Virus record (IMG/VR): IMGVR_UViG_3300020187_003007
Coordinates: 1-64,000 of that record
Length of the DNA stretch: 64,000 nt
Reading direction: 5' to 3' (one strand)
DNA from: a virus
The notes below the pieces were generated by a model. The model saw only the letters and a list, made by a program, of their open reading frames with translations. It made no database searches and was not told the DNA's origin. Position 1 is the first letter of the stretch, and each line of letters opens with the position of its first letter. The translations under genes were made by a program, and so were the position numbers. Positions 5,763 through 13,653 of the stretch are shown here, one piece after another.

Positions 5763-6458
5763 ATGAGATTATCGATATCAGGTACAGCTTGTCAAGGCAA
5801 GACAACACTACTAAAAAGTTTCATTAAAAAGTGGGACATGTACGAGACTCCTAAGGTTAGTTATCGTTCGATTCTAAAACCTGAGGCTCACAGCAAGGAA
5901 ACTACCATGGAGAATCAATGGGACATTCTCAATCATATGATTGACCAGATGGAGACATATGATGAGGATAGCTACGTTATCTACGATAGATGTCCCCTTG
6001 ATAACCTTATATACTCCATGTGGGCATATCACAAGGGTGTAGGCGACATAACTGAATCCTTTATCGAAAAGTGTATTCCTATTGTGAAGCAATCGATGCA
6101 CTTTCTAGATATCATATTCTTCATACCTATCACGAACGTTGCTCAGAATGATATTGAGGATGACGGGGTGAGAGAGACTGACAGTGAGTACATAAAAGAG
6201 ATTGACAACTTGTTCAAAGCTATGTACACTAACTGGGCTAAAGAAGACGAGAGGTTTTTTCCAAAAGAGGATCGCGCAGCAATGGTAGAGGTTTTCGGCT
6301 CGACAGAAGAGCGTATAAAGTTGTTAGGATATTATCTTAATGACAATGGTGATATATTTGGTGAGGAAGATTCACTCGTTGATACTAGTGTGTTAACTGA
6401 TGAATTTGGGTTTCCGCTGATCGCTGATAATGATGATTCAGCAAAAACTTACGGTTAA
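5763..6458 (+). CDS. P-loop nucleoside/nucleotide kinase-like ATPase
   Basis: 231 residues with Walker A SGTACQGKTTLL at residues 5-16 and a kinase-like VIYDRCPLDNLIYSMW segment near residue 80, the DR-x-x-x-D motif of deoxynucleoside/thymidylate-type and NadR-type kinases. The C-terminal 40 residues are acidic. It follows queE by 11 nt and could share its promoter. An ATAAGTA sequence (5751-5757) 5 nt before the ATG may be a weak late promoter. The substrate is unknown; from context a nucleotide or modified nucleotide is plausible but unproven. Confidence 0.7.
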   Translation: MRLSISGTACQGKTTLLKSFIKKWDMYETPKVSYRSILKPEAHSKETTMENQWDILNHMIDQMETYDEDSYVIYDRCPLDNLIYSMWAYHKGVGDITESFIEKCIPIVKQSMHFLDIIFFIPITNVAQNDIEDDGVRETDSEYIKEIDNLFKAMYTNWAKEDERFFPKEDRAAMVEVFGSTEERIKLLGYYLNDNGDIFGEEDSLVDTSVLTDEFGFPLIADNDDSAKTYG

Positions 6459-6460
6459 TA

Positions 6461-6468
6461 CATAAATA
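6461..6468 (+). promoter_or_regulatory. T4-type late promoter
   Basis: CATAAATA, 6 nt before the ATG at 6475. It lies just after the stop codon of the P-loop kinase gene. Confidence 0.7.
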
Positions 6469-6474
6469 ATAACG

Positions 6475-6729
6475 ATGAAGAATTTTAATAGTGAGCTTGA
6501 CAGTGTGATGGAAAATTTTGGATTACACAAAACCGTCGTAAGGGAAAGATTTCCTAGAAATTTAAAGTTGAGTGAAGAGTTTGTTGAATCATTCAAGCGT
6601 GAATTTGACGCTCAAACAAGTCCAGTATTCACAGAGAATGAAGATGGTACTCAAGAAGAGACTCGTGGTGCTAGAGATCCTAGTAAAGTGTTGAAGGAGT
6701 TTCAAAAAGCTCTCAAGTTTTTAGTATAA
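6475..6729 (+). CDS. Small protein with capsid-targeting-like N-terminus
   Basis: Unrecognised 84-residue protein. It starts MKNFNSELDSVMENFG, with the M-x-x-F pattern and V-M-E resembling the leaders of neighbouring late genes. The rest is charged and helical. Its TAA stop (6727-6729) is followed immediately and in the same frame by a further 216 codons of clearly coding sequence that lacks a normal start codon (see next entry), so readthrough or reinitiation may link the two. Confidence 0.6.
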   Translation: MKNFNSELDSVMENFGLHKTVVRERFPRNLKLSEEFVESFKREFDAQTSPVFTENEDGTQEETRGARDPSKVLKEFQKALKFLV

Positions 6730-7380
6730 ATTATCAAGTTCGATGTTGAGATAAGAGCACGTAACTTCAAGGGGGAACCGGAGCTTAGCTTACCAGATAA
6801 AAGACAACCTTCAGGAAAGGTTGATCAAAATGCTTTAGGATTTTCATGGAGACCAGGTCAACCTAAACAATCTATATTAATAGAAGATTGTCATATAGAT
6901 GCAAATAATGTAGCTGAAGGATTAAAGTTATCATATGTTAGTAACGTAGTGGTACGTAGATGTATAATAGTGGGTGGATATGAGGATTGTGTTGATATTG
7001 TTAGAGGTGGTGATATATTGTTTGATCAATGTACTTTTATTTCTAATAACACCAAGCATCACTTCACTATAAAGTGTGATGTGCATAATATCCGCATTGA
7101 AGATTGTACGTTTAGTGGGGATTTTAAGAGTGTATGGGATGGAGCTTTCATAGATTTAGGTAATTGGGGGACATATAACTTTAAGGATATACCTAAGACA
7201 GACAATATATACGTAACGCGTTGTAATATTGTTAATGTATCGTGGTGGAAGCAGATATTAACTAGAAGATTATTCGCAGAAAATCCAGTCATATGCGATA
7301 CCTCAGGTTTTAATTTACGGGTACCTAAATTTATAGTTAATATATTCTGGTTATATAAGAGATTAATCGGATCACGTTAA
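6730..7380 (+). CDS. Right-handed beta-helix protein lacking a canonical start codon
   Basis: The frame from 6730 to 7380 encodes about 216 residues with short repeated strands such as SILIEDCHIDAN, LKLSYVSNVVVRRC, GGDILFDQCTFISN, HNIRIEDCTFSG and DNIYVTRCNIVN. This is the rung pattern of pectate-lyase-like right-handed beta-helix proteins, with Cys stacked at equivalent positions. Such folds bind or cleave polysaccharides, or form virion spikes. The first ATG/GTG/TTG in frame is GTG 6949, in the middle of a rung, so true translation must begin earlier: ATT 6730, ATC 6733, or readthrough of the TAA at 6727. The function is inferred from fold only. Confidence 0.6.
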   Translation: MIKFDVEIRARNFKGEPELSLPDKRQPSGKVDQNALGFSWRPGQPKQSILIEDCHIDANNVAEGLKLSYVSNVVVRRCIIVGGYEDCVDIVRGGDILFDQCTFISNNTKHHFTIKCDVHNIRIEDCTFSGDFKSVWDGAFIDLGNWGTYNFKDIPKTDNIYVTRCNIVNVSWWKQILTRRLFAENPVICDTSGFNLRVPKFIVNIFWLYKRLIGSR

Positions 7381-7670
7381 TTTTTAATCCTCTTCAATTG
7401 CTCACCTGTCTTGATCAACGTGTCACCTTCTTCATATTCCTTACCATTACTGTTAGTAACCTTGTATTTTACTAACCTACCAGGGATATTATGCTTACTC
7501 TTGACACCCTTACTACCTTTTTCTGGTAATTCGATAACATCCTCCACCTCTCCCTCACTACCGGCGTGTTCGCAGTCAGGGTTAGTATTCTTTATCTTGT
7601 CACCTTTCTTCAGAGTTGACGACACAGGCCTGTTATCAGCCTCGGTATAGAACTGTTTAAACGTCTTTAT
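7377..7670 (-). CDS. Small KOW-like conserved phage protein with probable non-AUG start
   Basis: From GTG 7625 the product is 82 residues with KKGDKIKNTNPDCEHAGSEG and GRLVKYKVTNSNGKEYEEGD, a short beta-barrel type sequence common in T4-like phages, function unknown. The frame continues upstream through KTFKQFYTEADNRPV to an ATA at 7670. That segment is almost the T4 IPIII capsid-targeting leader (MKTYQEFIAEA), so translation very likely starts at the ATA (or ACG 7664), not at GTG. A perfect TATAAATA lies at complement 7670-7677. It converges on the beta-helix gene with overlapping stop codons. Confidence 0.6.
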   Translation of the reverse strand: MKTFKQFYTEADNRPVSSTLKKGDKIKNTNPDCEHAGSEGEVEDVIELPEKGSKGVKSKHNIPGRLVKYKVTNSNGKEYEEGDTLIKTGEQLKRIKN

Positions 7671-7677
7671 ATTTATA
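7670..7677 (-). promoter_or_regulatory. T4-type late promoter (perfect consensus)
   Basis: TATAAATA on the minus strand. With T4-like geometry the +1 would fall at about 7664, on the ACG triplet two codons after the candidate ATA start. Confidence 0.6.
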
Positions 7678-7682
7678 CTTAA

Positions 7683-8444
7683 TTATTGCTCGAGTTTTTT
7701 GACAATAAACTTCAACATTTCACTACGCATGATATCATTATGAGTAAATTTGAAGCAGAAAATACCATTGTCTTCACTCTCTTTATCATTAAACTTATCG
7801 TACATTTCTTTAAAACCTGATTTTTGTCCGATATCAGCTTGGAATGTATCTCCGATGACTAACATTGTGGAATCTTCTCCAAATCGTGTTAATATAGTCA
7901 CAAGCTCACTCTTGGTTAGATTTTGTGCTTCATCAACTATAACTACGCTATCCTTGAATGTTAGACCTCTGACATAATTGACAGGTAATGCTTTGACTAC
8001 AGATTGTTCAAATAGTGTATTCATCGCGCTAGAGCTAATTAACTCTTGTAACTTCTCTTGCAAGGGTAAAGTCCATGGAAGGAATTTATCATCAACTTCA
8101 CCAGGTAAAGCTCCCATGCTCTTGCTAGCAGACTCGATTATACTTCTTATATACACTACCTCATCAACTCTATGTGACTTTAGCATGTTCAATGCGACTA
8201 ATGCAGCACAATATGTCTTGGCTGTACCTGCCGGGCCGTCAACAAATGCTATCTTTGTGTTGTGACTATAACATAGCTCAGTAAATGATTCGTGAGTCGG
8301 AGTTAGCTTGTACTTCGTATTTATCTTGAATGTTCTGTCAAACTCATTACTTGATACGACTTGTGGTAGCTCTTCAATTTCTCTATCCTTACGATTTTTA
8401 TTTGATGCGGATCTCTTGTAATTCGAAGTCTTTTTTCTTGTCAT
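7683..8444 (-). CDS. phoH: PhoH-like ATPase
   Basis: 253 residues. A basic N-terminal tail precedes a PhoH domain with Walker A GPAGTAKTY near residue 70 and Walker B VVIVDEAQNLT near residue 168. Downstream VIGDTFQADIG is the helicase-like motif III of the family. PhoH proteins are ATPases of unclear role (RNA handling and phosphate stress are suggested) and are very common in marine phages. No clear promoter is visible upstream of the ATG. Confidence 0.9.
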   Translation of the reverse strand: MTRKKTSNYKRSASNKNRKDREIEELPQVVSSNEFDRTFKINTKYKLTPTHESFTELCYSHNTKIAFVDGPAGTAKTYCAALVALNMLKSHRVDEVVYIRSIIESASKSMGALPGEVDDKFLPWTLPLQEKLQELISSSAMNTLFEQSVVKALPVNYVRGLTFKDSVVIVDEAQNLTKSELVTILTRFGEDSTMLVIGDTFQADIGQKSGFKEMYDKFNDKESEDNGIFCFKFTHNDIMRSEMLKFIVKKLEQ

Positions 8445-8457
8445 TTAAAATTACTTA

Positions 8458-8486
8458 TTGCAACCGACTGATTTAGCCATTATAAT
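8458..8486 (+). promoter_or_regulatory. Sigma-70-type early promoter of glycosyltransferase operon
   Basis: TTGCAA (8458-8463), 17-nt spacer, TATAAT (8481-8486), 8 nt to the ATG at 8495. It drives the four-gene run 8495-11496, together with a late promoter before the last gene. Confidence 0.7.
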
Positions 8487-8494
8487 TAAATATT

Positions 8495-9289
8495 ATGACT
8501 ATCGGAAAAATTGGATTAGGTATCGTTACTTGTGACAGGCCGGATTTTTATACGAAGTGTGTGGAGTCTATCAACGATACACACAAGGATATTATCGATG
8601 AAATTGTTGTTGTTAACGATAGTAAGAGGAGAGTGACGATACCGGCACTTGAGTGTCATGTCATAAACAATAAGAAAAACTTGGGTGTAGGCAAATCCAA
8701 GAACAAGCTATTGAAGTATTTGATGGACAAGAAGTGTGAGCATATATTTCTTGTGGAGGATGATATAATATTCAATAGCAATCAGGTAGTCAAGCAGTAT
8801 ATCGAGTTGTCTCAAAGGAGTGGTGTTAAGCACTTGAACTTCTGCTTACACGGAGAGGACAACAAGTTGAATGGTGTACCACAACCTAAATTGATCGTAG
8901 ATTACGGGGATATCAAGATGAGTCTTTACCATAATGTATACGGAGCTTTGAGTTACTATCACAACAGTGTCATAAAAGATATAGGTTTGATGGATAAGAG
9001 ATATTTTAATGCCATGGAGCACGTTGACCACACAATGGAGACTATCAAGGCAGGATACCATCCTCCATTTCGATGGTTTGCAGATATTCACAATAGTGAT
9101 GTTTTGTTATCTGAACAAGATCATGGACATAGTGACAGTAAAATACGAAGTGAAAGTGACTGGATGAAGAACTTTCAAACGGCAGTTGCGTTGTTTTACG
9201 ACAAGCATAATATCAACGTGTGTGATCCTAATCAAGAGACAGCTAGTAAAGATGATGCTGTCAATTTCTTAAAGTGTATTAAGCCATGA
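8495..9289 (+). CDS. GT-A family glycosyltransferase (GT2-like)
   Basis: 264 residues. The N-terminal GT-A core shows a first beta strand GLGIVTCDRPDFYTKCVESI, IVVVND, and the metal-binding acidic motif FLVEDDIIF near residue 90. YHNSVIKDIGLMDKRYFNAMEHVD is the acceptor-side region typical of GT2 enzymes. It presumably transfers a nucleotide-sugar residue to a glycan or glycoprotein; donor and acceptor are unknown. It overlaps the next gene by 4 nt and is the first gene of an early-promoter operon. Confidence 0.75.
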   Translation: MTIGKIGLGIVTCDRPDFYTKCVESINDTHKDIIDEIVVVNDSKRRVTIPALECHVINNKKNLGVGKSKNKLLKYLMDKKCEHIFLVEDDIIFNSNQVVKQYIELSQRSGVKHLNFCLHGEDNKLNGVPQPKLIVDYGDIKMSLYHNVYGALSYYHNSVIKDIGLMDKRYFNAMEHVDHTMETIKAGYHPPFRWFADIHNSDVLLSEQDHGHSDSKIRSESDWMKNFQTAVALFYDKHNINVCDPNQETASKDDAVNFLKCIKP

Positions 9290-10092
9290 AGATTGTAATA
9301 GGTACAAATACATTTGGTAAATACCATCGTCAAGACGTCGCGGTTGAGTCGTGGAAGCATTTAGGTGATGTCAATCTAATCAACGTACAGTTTGAGGACG
9401 AGAGGGATAGTTTTAACGCTCAATACGATATGGAGCATGTGTTTGCTCTCACTCGCAGTAGTATAGATACTGTTGATAAATCAACAAAGAAATTACCGTT
9501 TATTAACGATATATTAGATGTATTGTCTCGACAAGAATGTGACTATTTTATATATACCAACAATGATGTAATCATCAATAAAAATCTCATCAAATATATA
9601 TCCGAAAACAAACCAGCGTGTATGAGCTGTTCAAGATTAGATATACACGATATTGATTCATTTGATAATATACTAGATAAAAAAATAACTCCTGTTAGAT
9701 ATGAGATCGCTGGTTTTGATACATTCATATTTTCTAAGGACTGGTATGAGCTTCACAAGGATCTTTTTAGAGATTATCTAGTCGGGCAACCTCACTGGGA
9801 TCAAGTATACGCGGGTTTGATGAAGATGCATGGTGGGGATTTGTTTGGTAATAATTTTCCACCTTATTGTTTTCATATACATCATGAACCTACATGGCAA
9901 AACATTCAATGTGTTGAGAGAAATTTCAATTCAACTCAGTTATCATCTAACAGAATGGATAATCTGGCTGAACGTCTGTTTAATCGGTATTTGAGTGATG
10001 TACTAATCAAGAGATTACCTTATGGTTCGTTTATGAATCCTGTGATTAATGAAAAGTTGATGGAGCGTAATTTCTGGAGAATTTTTTTATGA
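9286..10092 (+). CDS. Putative glycosyltransferase (GT-A-like)
   Basis: 268 residues. It starts MKIVIGTNTFGKYHRQDVAVESW, a GT-A-like first strand, and has CDYFIYTNNDVIINKNL around residue 85, placed like a D-x-D loop but reading N-N-D. Later HWDQVYAGLM and PPYCFHIHHEPTW resemble the acceptor and late-His regions of such enzymes. Overlaps of 4 nt on each side couple it to both flanking transferases. Assignment rests on this pattern and on context. Confidence 0.55.
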   Translation: MKIVIGTNTFGKYHRQDVAVESWKHLGDVNLINVQFEDERDSFNAQYDMEHVFALTRSSIDTVDKSTKKLPFINDILDVLSRQECDYFIYTNNDVIINKNLIKYISENKPACMSCSRLDIHDIDSFDNILDKKITPVRYEIAGFDTFIFSKDWYELHKDLFRDYLVGQPHWDQVYAGLMKMHGGDLFGNNFPPYCFHIHHEPTWQNIQCVERNFNSTQLSSNRMDNLAERLFNRYLSDVLIKRLPYGSFMNPVINEKLMERNFWRIFL

Positions 10093-10841
10093 ATGTTGTA
10101 ACTATTATGAATTATGATAAAGAGCCATACATTAAGATGTGTAAGGTTTTTATTAGAGAATTTAAAAGACATAATGAGGATGTTAATCTTCATATATTGT
10201 ATGAGAGTGATATAGATAATTCTATTGTTGAATATTCTAAGAAGTTTAATAATATTAATTTTCACCAACGAGAATCATATAAGAATAGTTGGATGGATCA
10301 TCATAATGTTAATTTTAAATTGTATAATTTATGTAAGATAAGGGAACCTTTTATATTTCTGGATTCAGATATATTTTGTTTGTCTAGTTTAGATCATATA
10401 TGGAACAAGAGAAATGATAAGCCATTTATTGGCATTGACCATCAGTTAGTACCGGGTCATACAGATCAATTTAATTTCAAATTTCTTAATAGTGGTGTTC
10501 AGATCGTAGGTGATCCTGAATGGTATCAATTTGATAAGTTTAGAGATGCTTACGAGAATGTCAAAGGAAAACTCAAATGCCCGGGATTTGATCAAGCTCA
10601 TATATTTACACATTGTAAATTAGTTGATTATGATTATACACACCCTGAAATAGGATATGAATGGAATTCGTATGCTAAATATGGTGAGGTTACAAGGGAT
10701 AAAGATACATGGAAATGCGTGTATAATGGACCTGCTAGAAAAGGTGAGAGGAAATCATACAAGGTTCATCTCAATCATTACTGGTGGAATCAAAAACCTT
10801 GGACTTTAAACTGCCCTATATTTAATAGCATAAATAAGTAA
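10089..10841 (+). CDS. Glycosyltransferase, GT8/glycogenin-like
   Basis: 250 residues. The core shows PFIFLDSDIFCLSSLDHIW, a clear D-x-D with the hydrophobic lead-in typical of GT8-type enzymes, then FKFLNSGVQIVGDPEW (the N-S-G-V motif) and VHLNHYWW near the C-terminus. A Shine-Dalgarno GGAGA lies 7 nt before the ATG. Donor and acceptor are unknown. Confidence 0.7.
   Translation: MNVVTIMNYDKEPYIKMCKVFIREFKRHNEDVNLHILYESDIDNSIVEYSKKFNNINFHQRESYKNSWMDHHNVNFKLYNLCKIREPFIFLDSDIFCLSSLDHIWNKRNDKPFIGIDHQLVPGHTDQFNFKFLNSGVQIVGDPEWYQFDKFRDAYENVKGKLKCPGFDQAHIFTHCKLVDYDYTHPEIGYEWNSYAKYGEVTRDKDTWKCVYNGPARKGERKSYKVHLNHYWWNQKPWTLNCPIFNSINK
10829..10836 (+). promoter_or_regulatory. T4-type late promoter
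   Basis: CATAAATA, 9 nt before the ATG at 10846. It overlaps the end of the preceding glycosyltransferase gene, so the methyltransferase can be transcribed late on its own. Confidence 0.6.
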
Positions 10842-10845
10842 TAGT

Positions 10846-11496
10846 ATGAACAACAATAACGAGTATATATTTGAACAATTCTCCACATTACCTCTTGTTA
10901 GTAGTATTAACAAAATAGTAAAAGAAATTAAAGAACCAATGGAAGGTAATTGTCTCTATCAACATCACAGTAATTTTAAATTTCATCGAGATAATAAGGA
11001 GGCTCTCAGACAAAACATACATACATTATGTAAACAATCAAAGAGTATACTAGAGATTGGTTTTAATGCTGGTCACTCAGCTGCTCTTTACACATATGCT
11101 AATCCTGAAATAATAATAAGATCATTTGATTTATGTTCACACAAATACTCAAAACCTTGTGGTGAGTTATTAGCTAGAACACTATCAGACTTTAAACTCA
11201 TTCCAGGTGATAGTCGAGAAACATTAAGAGATTATAATGAAGCACCGGCATTCGACTTGATACATATTGACGGAGGTCACGGATACAGTGCAGCTAAAAG
11301 CGATTTGTATGAATGTAAGAAGTTCTCAACAAAAGAAACAATATTGATATTTGATGATGCTTACCATACTTTTGTAGAAAAGCTACTAACTGAAGAAACT
11401 TCATCCTCCAATCACACCGGGATGATAAGAGAGGTTAATTATACTGACTATAACTTAATACCCACAAAGTGGCATCGAGTATTTAAGTATGAATAA
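10846..11496 (+). CDS. SAM-dependent methyltransferase (Methyltransf_24 type)
   Basis: 216 residues. SILEIGFNAGHSAALYTY is motif I for S-adenosylmethionine binding, IIIRSFDLC the second strand, FDLIHIDGGHGYSAAKSDL motif IV, and ETILIFDDAYH the following strand. This set is typical of the class I family often found in sugar- or capsule-modifying gene clusters. It is the last gene of the glycosyltransferase operon, so a sugar or glycan O-methylation role is plausible. Confidence 0.75.
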   Translation: MNNNNEYIFEQFSTLPLVSSINKIVKEIKEPMEGNCLYQHHSNFKFHRDNKEALRQNIHTLCKQSKSILEIGFNAGHSAALYTYANPEIIIRSFDLCSHKYSKPCGELLARTLSDFKLIPGDSRETLRDYNEAPAFDLIHIDGGHGYSAAKSDLYECKKFSTKETILIFDDAYHTFVEKLLTEETSSSNHTGMIREVNYTDYNLIPTKWHRVFKYE

Positions 11497-11502
11497 AAAG
11501 GT

Positions 11503-11531
11503 TTGACTTTACATGTAAAATATCGTATAAT
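11503..11531 (+). promoter_or_regulatory. Sigma-70-type early promoter
   Basis: TTGACT (11503-11508), 17-nt spacer, TATAAT (11526-11531), then exactly 6 nt to the ATG at 11538. Near-consensus and again leaderless in geometry. Confidence 0.8.
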
Positions 11532-11537
11532 ATATGT

Positions 11538-12122
11538 ATGATAGTTGATATTAAAAGTTACGACGGCAATTTATTACATAACCGTTTCGCATATACATTT
11601 TTCAAGAAGAGAACATTACCAATTGGTAACATTATCACATTTCGTGGACCTATGCTTGTTGAAGCGGATGGGATGATCGACCATGAGGATGTTCTTAACA
11701 ATGATTATATCTATAGTGATGATGCAGTTAATTTTCTCTGGGAGATACCTGACCTAGACACATTCGGAGCAGTAGCATGGCAGAGGTTATTTAACACTGG
11801 TATTGCTAATGTGTTACAAAACTTGATCAAAGCTCCTATTGAAGTGGATGGAGATGATCTAATCGTACATAAAGAATTTACAAGTGGTGGTATCATACAA
11901 ACCAAAGGTAAGTGTAGCGTTAGTATCACACACAACAAGAGTGGTGCTGCACTAGGTCATACCGGAATTAACATTCGTGCTGGTGATAGAGCTCCTAGTT
12001 TTGCTTATAGTACTAACTTAACTGATGATCAAGTTAAGATTTTTCAAGATACCGTGGTTGAGATGTTTTATGCAATGAATGATGATATGTTCCTTGCTAC
12101 GACTAAGATCATCAGCAAGTAG
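11538..12122 (+). CDS. DUF366-like protein
   Basis: 194 residues. The N-terminal half (YDGNLLHNRFAYTFF, IITFRGPM, MIDHEDVLNNDYIYSDDAV, QRLFNTGIANVLQ) and KGKCSVSITHNKSG match my memory of DUF366, a family described mainly from archaea and of unknown function. The match is from recollection and has not been searched. It heads a short operon: its TAG overlaps the GTG start of the next gene. The strong promoter suggests early, abundant expression. Confidence 0.55.
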   Translation: MIVDIKSYDGNLLHNRFAYTFFKKRTLPIGNIITFRGPMLVEADGMIDHEDVLNNDYIYSDDAVNFLWEIPDLDTFGAVAWQRLFNTGIANVLQNLIKAPIEVDGDDLIVHKEFTSGGIIQTKGKCSVSITHNKSGAALGHTGINIRAGDRAPSFAYSTNLTDDQVKIFQDTVVEMFYAMNDDMFLATTKIISK

Positions 12123-12523
12123 TGACCATCTTTGATATTCTTAATGATATACTCTTCACCAAGAAGGGTAATCTATTAAAGAATGTAGATGAAGAAAGTT
12201 CTTTCAATAACTATATGGTTAATAGGTGGATCAGCATGCACAGCCCGTCATTAGCTATTGTTATCAACAACACAAGCAATTGGCTGTGGAGTGTGTTTGA
12301 AACCAAACAAGACTACTACAAGTTTATCAACACAATAATTCCTCGTGTGTCTAGAAAGAGGATACACTATATCAAGAAGACCAAACCGGAAGACAAACCA
12401 AAAGAGTTAGAGAACGTTGAATTACTCGCAAAGAGACTTGAACTTTCCCAAAGGGAGATTAAATCTTATTATGAGTACAGCAGCCAACACAGCACAACTT
12501 CAACACGCCCAGACACAACTTAG
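12122..12523 (+). CDS. gp62: Clamp-loader small subunit gp62-like
   Basis: 133 residues starting at GTG 12122 inside the previous stop (TAGTG). The segment FNNYMVNRWISMHSPSL, then DYYKFINTIIPRVSRKRIHYI and a helical LLAKRLELSQREIKSYYEY resemble the short gp62 proteins of marine T4-like phages, which form the sliding-clamp loader with gp44. No gp44 or gp45 gene lies nearby in this window, which weakens the call a little. The last 53 nt overlap the next gene in another frame. Confidence 0.55.
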   Translation: MTIFDILNDILFTKKGNLLKNVDEESSFNNYMVNRWISMHSPSLAIVINNTSNWLWSVFETKQDYYKFINTIIPRVSRKRIHYIKKTKPEDKPKELENVELLAKRLELSQREIKSYYEYSSQHSTTSTRPDTT

Positions 12524-12911
12524 AGACAAAGTCAAAGGCACTATTCAACTCGACAATTACGTGACGAGTGAAAATTTTGATCTATTCGGGTACGAACTTT
12601 CTAGTGTTCTAGATGATATTATTTTAGTTAAATTTCTAGACTGCAATGACGACGGATCAGAATTGCTTAAGAATGGTGTTTGGGTACCAATTAATGCCAC
12701 CACATTCACATGGAGGATTGGTGAAGTTATTCTAGCAGGGCCAAATTGTGAGTATGTCAAACCCGGGAGTGTGGTTTGCTTCCCCAACGACAAAGGCATT
12801 CAAGTAGGTAATTTAGAAATTGATGGTCATGGTAAGCTTAAAAATAGCTGCTTCTTGAACGAAGCTAGAATATTTGGTATTTGCAAGACAAAGGAAACAG
12901 ATAGTGAATGA
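12471..12911 (+). CDS. GroES-like co-chaperonin candidate (gp31-type)
   Basis: 146 residues from ATG 12471 (product begins MSTAANTAQL); an earlier in-frame ATG at 12417 would overlap the previous gene more. The core SSVLDDIILVKFLD, WRIGEVILAGPNCEYVKPGSVVCFPND and a Gly-rich strand follow the GroES plan (strand, mobile loop, V-x-G-D-x-V-x-F). T4 gp31 is a viral GroES needed to fold gp23. Similarity is by pattern, so an alternative small beta-barrel function is possible. Confidence 0.5.
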   Translation: MSTAANTAQLQHAQTQLRDKVKGTIQLDNYVTSENFDLFGYELSSVLDDIILVKFLDCNDDGSELLKNGVWVPINATTFTWRIGEVILAGPNCEYVKPGSVVCFPNDKGIQVGNLEIDGHGKLKNSCFLNEARIFGICKTKETDSE

Positions 12912-13294
12912 AGGTAGGTATATCAACGCTACGTGTGTTGCTTGAGAATAACGTACTCGAAATAAAGTTCAAGCGAAGAAGACCAAAAGCTGGAGCACCA
13001 GCCACGCGTAGAATGTTATGTACCAACAATCCTGTTGTTTTACAGAGCAGCACAGGCAGACAAACTCTACACTATAAAACAGCAACTGGTACTCCCAAGT
13101 ACAGTCCTACAGCAAAAAATTTAGTTATAGCATGGGACATATTCAAACAAGACTACAGGGCTATAAGCGGAGACAATATAGAAGTGATAAACACTATACC
13201 TATCAGTGGTGATGGTAAGGAGTTTTGGCAATATTTTGCAGACACAATACATCCAATGACACCTCAACAGAAAGCGAGTTTTTTCAATGTCTGA
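12908..13294 (+). CDS. DUF2693-like small beta-barrel protein
   Basis: 128 residues overlapping the previous gene by 4 nt. VLEIKFKRRRPKAGAPATRR followed by MLCTNN, KNLVIAWDIFKQDYR and a C-terminal FWQYFADTIHPMTPQQK match what I recall as the DUF2693/SH3-like family conserved in T4-like phages. Function unknown. It is strongly basic at the N-terminus, so nucleic-acid contact is possible. Confidence 0.5.
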   Translation: MKVGISTLRVLLENNVLEIKFKRRRPKAGAPATRRMLCTNNPVVLQSSTGRQTLHYKTATGTPKYSPTAKNLVIAWDIFKQDYRAISGDNIEVINTIPISGDGKEFWQYFADTIHPMTPQQKASFFNV

Positions 13295-13649
13295 TCTTGT
13301 TCAAAAAAAGATGAAGTTGCTGGAACCAATGTTACAAAAGAATGTGATATTCAACATAGGTACCAAAACCATAAGAAGAGGTAGATTGCTGTTGTTCAAT
13401 ATAGATGATTATTATATCAAGTTTACTATCAAAACAAACAAGGATGTGATCAAAACATATGACGCCCCGTATCCGTACGATATAATAGAAGGTGACAACT
13501 CTGTTAAATTGTCATATAAACTAGAAGACTTTTGCAGAGGTAACACTAAAAAAGAAGAATTGCTCCGAGAGCAGATACCAATTGGCAATAATAAACTATA
13601 TGATACAAAGCTGATAATTACAAATATTGACCCGTTAGTCAATAAGTAA
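13287..13649 (+). CDS. Conserved T4-like hypothetical protein
   Basis: 120 residues overlapping the previous gene by 8 nt. A basic helix precedes beta strands RRGRLLLFNIDDYYIKFTIK and an aromatic segment TYDAPYPYDIIEG. The layout (small barrel with YYI and PYP motifs) looks conserved, but I cannot name the family or a function. Operon position suggests coexpression with the DUF2693-like and GroES-like genes. Confidence 0.5.
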   Translation: MSDLVQKKMKLLEPMLQKNVIFNIGTKTIRRGRLLLFNIDDYYIKFTIKTNKDVIKTYDAPYPYDIIEGDNSVKLSYKLEDFCRGNTKKEELLREQIPIGNNKLYDTKLIITNIDPLVNK

Positions 13650-13653
13650 TTAC

